Origin: Bradyrhizobium betae
Lineage (GTDB): Bacteria > Pseudomonadota > Alphaproteobacteria > Rhizobiales > Xanthobacteraceae
Length of the DNA stretch: 64,000 nucleotides
NCBI RefSeq assembly: GCF_004123905.1
Contig: NZ_MZXW01000047.1
Location: 1 to 64,000 of the forward strand
Direction of reading: 5' to 3'
Each line of letters starts with the position of its first letter. Positions within the stretch are counted from its first letter, which is position 1. Position numbers and translations under genes: made by a program. The notes beneath the pieces are model-generated. The model was not told the origin of the DNA and did no database searches. It saw only the letters and a program-made list of their open reading frames with translations. This document shows, in pieces, positions 60,763-64,000 of the stretch.

Positions 60763-63700
60763 ATGAACGAGCTCTCGGGCTACGTATTCTCGCCGCTGCG
60801 GGAGGGCGACATCGCTCTATACCGGGGCTCCGGCAACGGCTTGACGCCGATCCTGCTTGTTGCCGCAGAAGAAACCTCGCCCGGTTCCGTCGAGCGACTT
60901 GAACACGAATATGCGCTCAAGTCCGAACTTGACGCCGACTGGGCGGCGCGACCCGTTTCGCTTACGCACGATAACGGCCGTATGAGACTGGTGCTTGAGG
61001 ATCCCGGCGGTACGCCGCTCGATCGACTGCTTGGCCGGCCCCTGGACGTATCGCATTTCCTGCGCATCGCGATCCCGCTCGCCGGCGCGCTCCGCCATGT
61101 ACATGAGCGTGGCCTCATCCACAAGGACATCAAGCCGGCAAATATCCTCGTGGAATCGGCAAGCAGCGACGTGTGGCTGACGGGGTTCGGCATCGCTTCG
61201 CGTCTGCCGCGTGAGCGCCAAGCCCCCGCCCCACCAGAGGTGATCGCGGGCACCCTCGCCTACATGGCGCCGGAGCAGACTGGCCGGATGAACCGCTCGG
61301 TCGACTCCCGAAGCGACCTCTACGCGCTCGGCGTCACGTTCTACCAGATGCTCACTGGCTCCCTGCCGTTCACCGCGGCCGATCCGATGGAGTGGGTGCA
61401 CTGCCATATCGCTAGAAAACCGCTGCCGCCCGGTGAACGGTTGGAGAATATTCCCGCTCCGGTATCCGAAATCATTATGAAGCTCCTCGCGAAGATCGCC
61501 GAGGAACGCTACCAGACTGCCGCGGGAGTCGAGGCTGATCTTCGGCACTGTCTTGTCGAACGGGAGCGTAAAGGGTGCATCGCCCCGTTTGCGCTTGGCG
61601 AACACGACGCGCCCGATCGGCTGTTACTTCCCGAGAAATTGTACGGAAGGGCGCGCGAGATAGAGACCTTGCTCGCCTGCTTCGACCGCATAGTAAACAG
61701 CGGTGCGGCAGAGCTTGTGCTGGTCTCCGGATATTCCGGCATCGGAAAATCCTCGGTCGTCAACGAACTTCATAGAGTGCTTGTTGACCTGCACGGGCTC
61801 TTCGCATCAGGCAAATTCGACCAGTACAAGCGTGACATCCCCTATTCCACTCTGGCGCAAGCATTTCAGAGCTTGGTCCGGCCACTGCTTGGCAAGAGCG
61901 ATTCAGAGTTGGCTGGATGGCGCCAGGTCCTTCGCGAAGCATTAGGCCCGAACGGGCAGCTTATCATAGACCTGGTTCCGGAGCTGAAGGTCATCGTCGG
62001 CGACCAGCCGCCGGTCCCTGAGCTGCCACCCCGTGACGCTCAACGCCGCTTTCAGCTGGTTTTCCGGCGCTTTCTCGCAGTGTTCGCCCGGCCGGAGCAC
62101 CCGCTGGCGCTGTTCCTCGACGATTTGCAATGGCTCGACTCGGCAACGCTCGACCTGCTGGAGGATTTGTTGACCCAGCCGGACGCGCAGCATCTGATGT
62201 TGATCGGGGCTTACCGGGACAACGAGGTCAATTCCGCCCATCCTCTGATCCGCAAGCTCGAAGCGATCCGCAAGGCGGGTGCGGTCGTGCACGAAATCAT
62301 CCTTGCGCCTCTCGCCTGTGAAGACCTGGAACGGTTGATTGGCGATGCTCTTCACTGCGAACCCGAACGCGTCATCGCGCTGGCAGAACTGATTCATGAG
62401 AAGACGGCGGGCAATCCATTCTTCGCCATTCAGTTGATCTCCGTACTTGTCGAGGAGGGTCTGCTCACATTCGATTATGGTGAAGGGCGATGGTCCTGGG
62501 ACCTGAACAGCATTCGTGCCAAGGGTTATACCGACAACGTCGCTGATCTCATGGCGGCGAAGCTGAGCCGCCTGCCGCCAGCGACTCAGAAGGTTCTCGG
62601 CAAGTTAGTCTGCCTGGGGCATGCTGCCGAGTCGGAAACGATAGCGCTGGTTCACGAGGCGAACTACGAAGCGACAAACGTAGCACTGTGGGAAGCTGTT
62701 CGGGTCGGCCTCGTCCTTCGTTCCGGCGGCACGTACGCATTCCTCCACGATCGCGTCCAAGAGGCGGCCTATACGCTCGTCGCCGAGGAGGAGCGGGCCA
62801 TGGCGCATCTTCGCATTGGCCGATTACTTGCCGCGCGCACCCCACCGGAGCACCTCAAAGAGAACATCTTCGACATCGTGCACCAGTTCGGCCGTGGCGC
62901 GGCGCTGATCAGCACAGAGCGGGAGCGCGAGCAGGTCGCCACATTCAATCTAATGGCAGGTAAGCGCGCCAAGGCGGCAACCGCCTACGCCGCAGCCCTG
63001 CGGTATTTTGTCGTCGGAAGCCTGCTGCTGGGGGAGAATGGTTGGGAGCGGTGCTACCAGCTCACCTTCGACCTCGAACTCAACAGGGGCGAGTGCGAAT
63101 ACCTGACCGGGGAATTGGCGGCAGCGGAAGAACGGCTCTCGCAACTGTCGACGCAGGCGCGGACCATTGTTCACGCCGCCGCAGGCGCTTGCGTGCGCAT
63201 CAATCTGTATACGACCCTCGACCGGAGCAATAGGGCCGTCGAGGTAGGGCTGGAATATCTCCGCCGGGTTGACGCCAGATGGCCGCAGCACGCGACAGCC
63301 CAGGACGTCCAGCAGGAGCATGATTGGCTGCGGCAACGGCTCGGCTCCGGCTCGATCGAGGGGCTGCTCGACCTGCCGCTGATGACCGATCCCGACCGGC
63401 GCGCAACCATGGACGTGCTTACGGTACTAACATCGCCCGCCTTGTTCACCGATTTGAATCTTTTCCGCCTCGTTGTCGGCCGGATGGCGAGCCTCAGCCT
63501 GGAGTATGGCAACAGCGACGGATCGTCCCTTGCGTATGCATGGTTGGGTGGTGTGCTCGGGACACACTTCTGCGATTACCAGGCAGGTTTCCGCTTCGGG
63601 AAGCTTGGCCTGGATCTGGTTGAGAAGCGTGGTCTTGATCGGTTCCGAGCTCGCGTCTACCTGGTTTTCGCAGTCCATGTCGCGCACTGGACGCAGCCCT

Positions 63701-64000
63701 TGGCCACGAGCCGCGCCTTCCTGCGGCGCGCTTTCGAGGCCGCACAGGAAGCGGGCGATCTTTCTTATGCCGCTTACAGTTGCATTGACCTGACGGCAAA
63801 CCTCTTCGCCTCCGGTGCTCCACTCGACCAAGTCGAACGAGAGGCCGAAATAGGGATGAAATTCGCGCAGGACGTGGGCTTTGGTCTTGCCGGCAACAAT
63901 CTTACTGTACAATTTAGGCTGGTCCGAATGTTGCGTGGACTGACACTGGACTTTGGTTCCTTCAATGACGCAAAGTTCGACGAAAGCCGCTTCGTACAGC
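60763..64000 (+). CDS. protein kinase-like/AAA sensor protein, 5' part
   Basis: The gene is open from ATG 60763 (CAGGAGG upstream) to the right edge, 1079 codons so far. Residues 1-265 form a Ser/Thr-kinase-like domain: GLIHKDIKPANILVE (HKD 120-122), LTGFGIASRLPRERQ (GFG 141-143 replacing DFG) and GTLAYMAPEQTGRMN. An AAA_16 ATPase at about 293-600 has Walker A GYSGIGKS (323-330) and Walker B LALFLDDLQWLDS. A helical TPR-like region follows. Family members of about 1700-2000 residues end in GAF and histidine kinase domains, beyond this window. It lies beside two GAF histidine kinases. Confidence 0.9.
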   Translation, partial: MNELSGYVFSPLREGDIALYRGSGNGLTPILLVAAEETSPGSVERLEHEYALKSELDADWAARPVSLTHDNGRMRLVLEDPGGTPLDRLLGRPLDVSHFLRIAIPLAGALRHVHERGLIHKDIKPANILVESASSDVWLTGFGIASRLPRERQAPAPPEVIAGTLAYMAPEQTGRMNRSVDSRSDLYALGVTFYQMLTGSLPFTAADPMEWVHCHIARKPLPPGERLENIPAPVSEIIMKLLAKIAEERYQTAAGVEADLRHCLVERERKGCIAPFALGEHDAPDRLLLPEKLYGRAREIETLLACFDRIVNSGAAELVLVSGYSGIGKSSVVNELHRVLVDLHGLFASGKFDQYKRDIPYSTLAQAFQSLVRPLLGKSDSELAGWRQVLREALGPNGQLIIDLVPELKVIVGDQPPVPELPPRDAQRRFQLVFRRFLAVFARPEHPLALFLDDLQWLDSATLDLLEDLLTQPDAQHLMLIGAYRDNEVNSAHPLIRKLEAIRKAGAVVHEIILAPLACEDLERLIGDALHCEPERVIALAELIHEKTAGNPFFAIQLISVLVEEGLLTFDYGEGRWSWDLNSIRAKGYTDNVADLMAAKLSRLPPATQKVLGKLVCLGHAAESETIALVHEANYEATNVALWEAVRVGLVLRSGGTYAFLHDRVQEAAYTLVAEEERAMAHLRIGRLLAARTPPEHLKENIFDIVHQFGRGAALISTEREREQVATFNLMAGKRAKAATAYAAALRYFVVGSLLLGENGWERCYQLTFDLELNRGECEYLTGELAAAEERLSQLSTQARTIVHAAAGACVRINLYTTLDRSNRAVEVGLEYLRRVDARWPQHATAQDVQQEHDWLRQRLGSGSIEGLLDLPLMTDPDRRATMDVLTVLTSPALFTDLNLFRLVVGRMASLSLEYGNSDGSSLAYAWLGGVLGTHFCDYQAGFRFGKLGLDLVEKRGLDRFRARVYLVFAVHVAHWTQPLATSRAFLRRAFEAAQEAGDLSYAAYSCIDLTANLFASGAPLDQVEREAEIGMKFAQDVGFGLAGNNLTVQFRLVRMLRGLTLDFGSFNDAKFDESRFVQ

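Noticed and set aside
1..64000. tRNA, rRNA, transposase, integrase or phage genes
   Set aside because: None was recognised on either strand, so no mobile element or RNA gene is claimed despite the rearranged fragments.

Overview
The window is high-GC DNA from an alphaproteobacterium, most likely Bradyrhizobium or a close relative in the Nitrobacteraceae. This rests on gene content: a DUF3551 protein, many short exported proteins of the kind common in that group, an RpoH-type sigma factor, a SorAB-type sulfite dehydrogenase and PaoABC. No rRNA, tRNA, CRISPR array, phage gene or transposase was recognised. It reads as a chromosomal stress/redox and envelope region assembled from small modules, with several eroded gene fragments at module borders.

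Layout. 1-930: debris, with a possible DUF305 scrap, a frameshifted GlcG/HbpS-family gene and the last ~75 codons of a BamA-like protein. 1253-2493: three small exported proteins. 2615-5932 (minus): an operon of DUF305 protein, exported beta-propeller, ECF sigma factor and membrane anti-sigma factor. 6218-10266 (plus): a sulfite module with a YeiH-type exporter, a LysR regulator, a small exported protein, and SorA/SorB-type sulfite dehydrogenase plus cytochrome c. 10269-14538: small exported proteins around lrgAB. 14857-19298 (minus): an RND efflux pump with the permease first. 19527-21841: rpoH divergent from a second DUF305 gene and an AraC regulator.

21959-30362 is the most coherent metabolic block. 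It holds an FdhF/YdeP-type molybdenum oxidoreductase in operon with a PAS-like protein and a FlK-like thioesterase, an exported oxalate decarboxylase, a CioAB (bd-type) quinol oxidase, and FdhD, which sulfurates formate dehydrogenases. Together they could take oxalate to formate to CO2 while consuming protons and passing electrons to oxygen; the coupling is inference. 30615-34785: DUF2231 plus a PQQ-type sugar dehydrogenase lipoprotein, two small proteins, and a FetAB-type metal exporter. 35218-37905: a c'-like cytochrome and a two-component system. 38298-46263: a hydroxyacid dehydrogenase, small exported proteins, then aldo/keto reductase, cupin and the periplasmic aldehyde oxidoreductase PaoABC. 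46790-51878: a low-complexity exported protein and a second RND pump. 52043-54444: an exported DsrE-like protein, two gene remnants end to end, and a lipoprotein hydrolase.

55315-64000 is a signalling block. A 1139-residue PAS/GAF histidine kinase and a shorter GAF histidine kinase share a ~1.3 kb duplication, including a 220 bp near-identical tract that suggests gene conversion. The block ends in the 5' part of a very large protein-kinase/AAA sensor protein that runs off the right edge and whose kinase DFG motif reads GFG.

Three molybdenum-enzyme systems (SorAB, FdhF/YdeP with FdhD, PaoABC) lie within about 38 kb and deal with sulfite, possibly formate, and aldehydes. The window also has many exported small proteins, two of which have clear paralogues elsewhere in the window.
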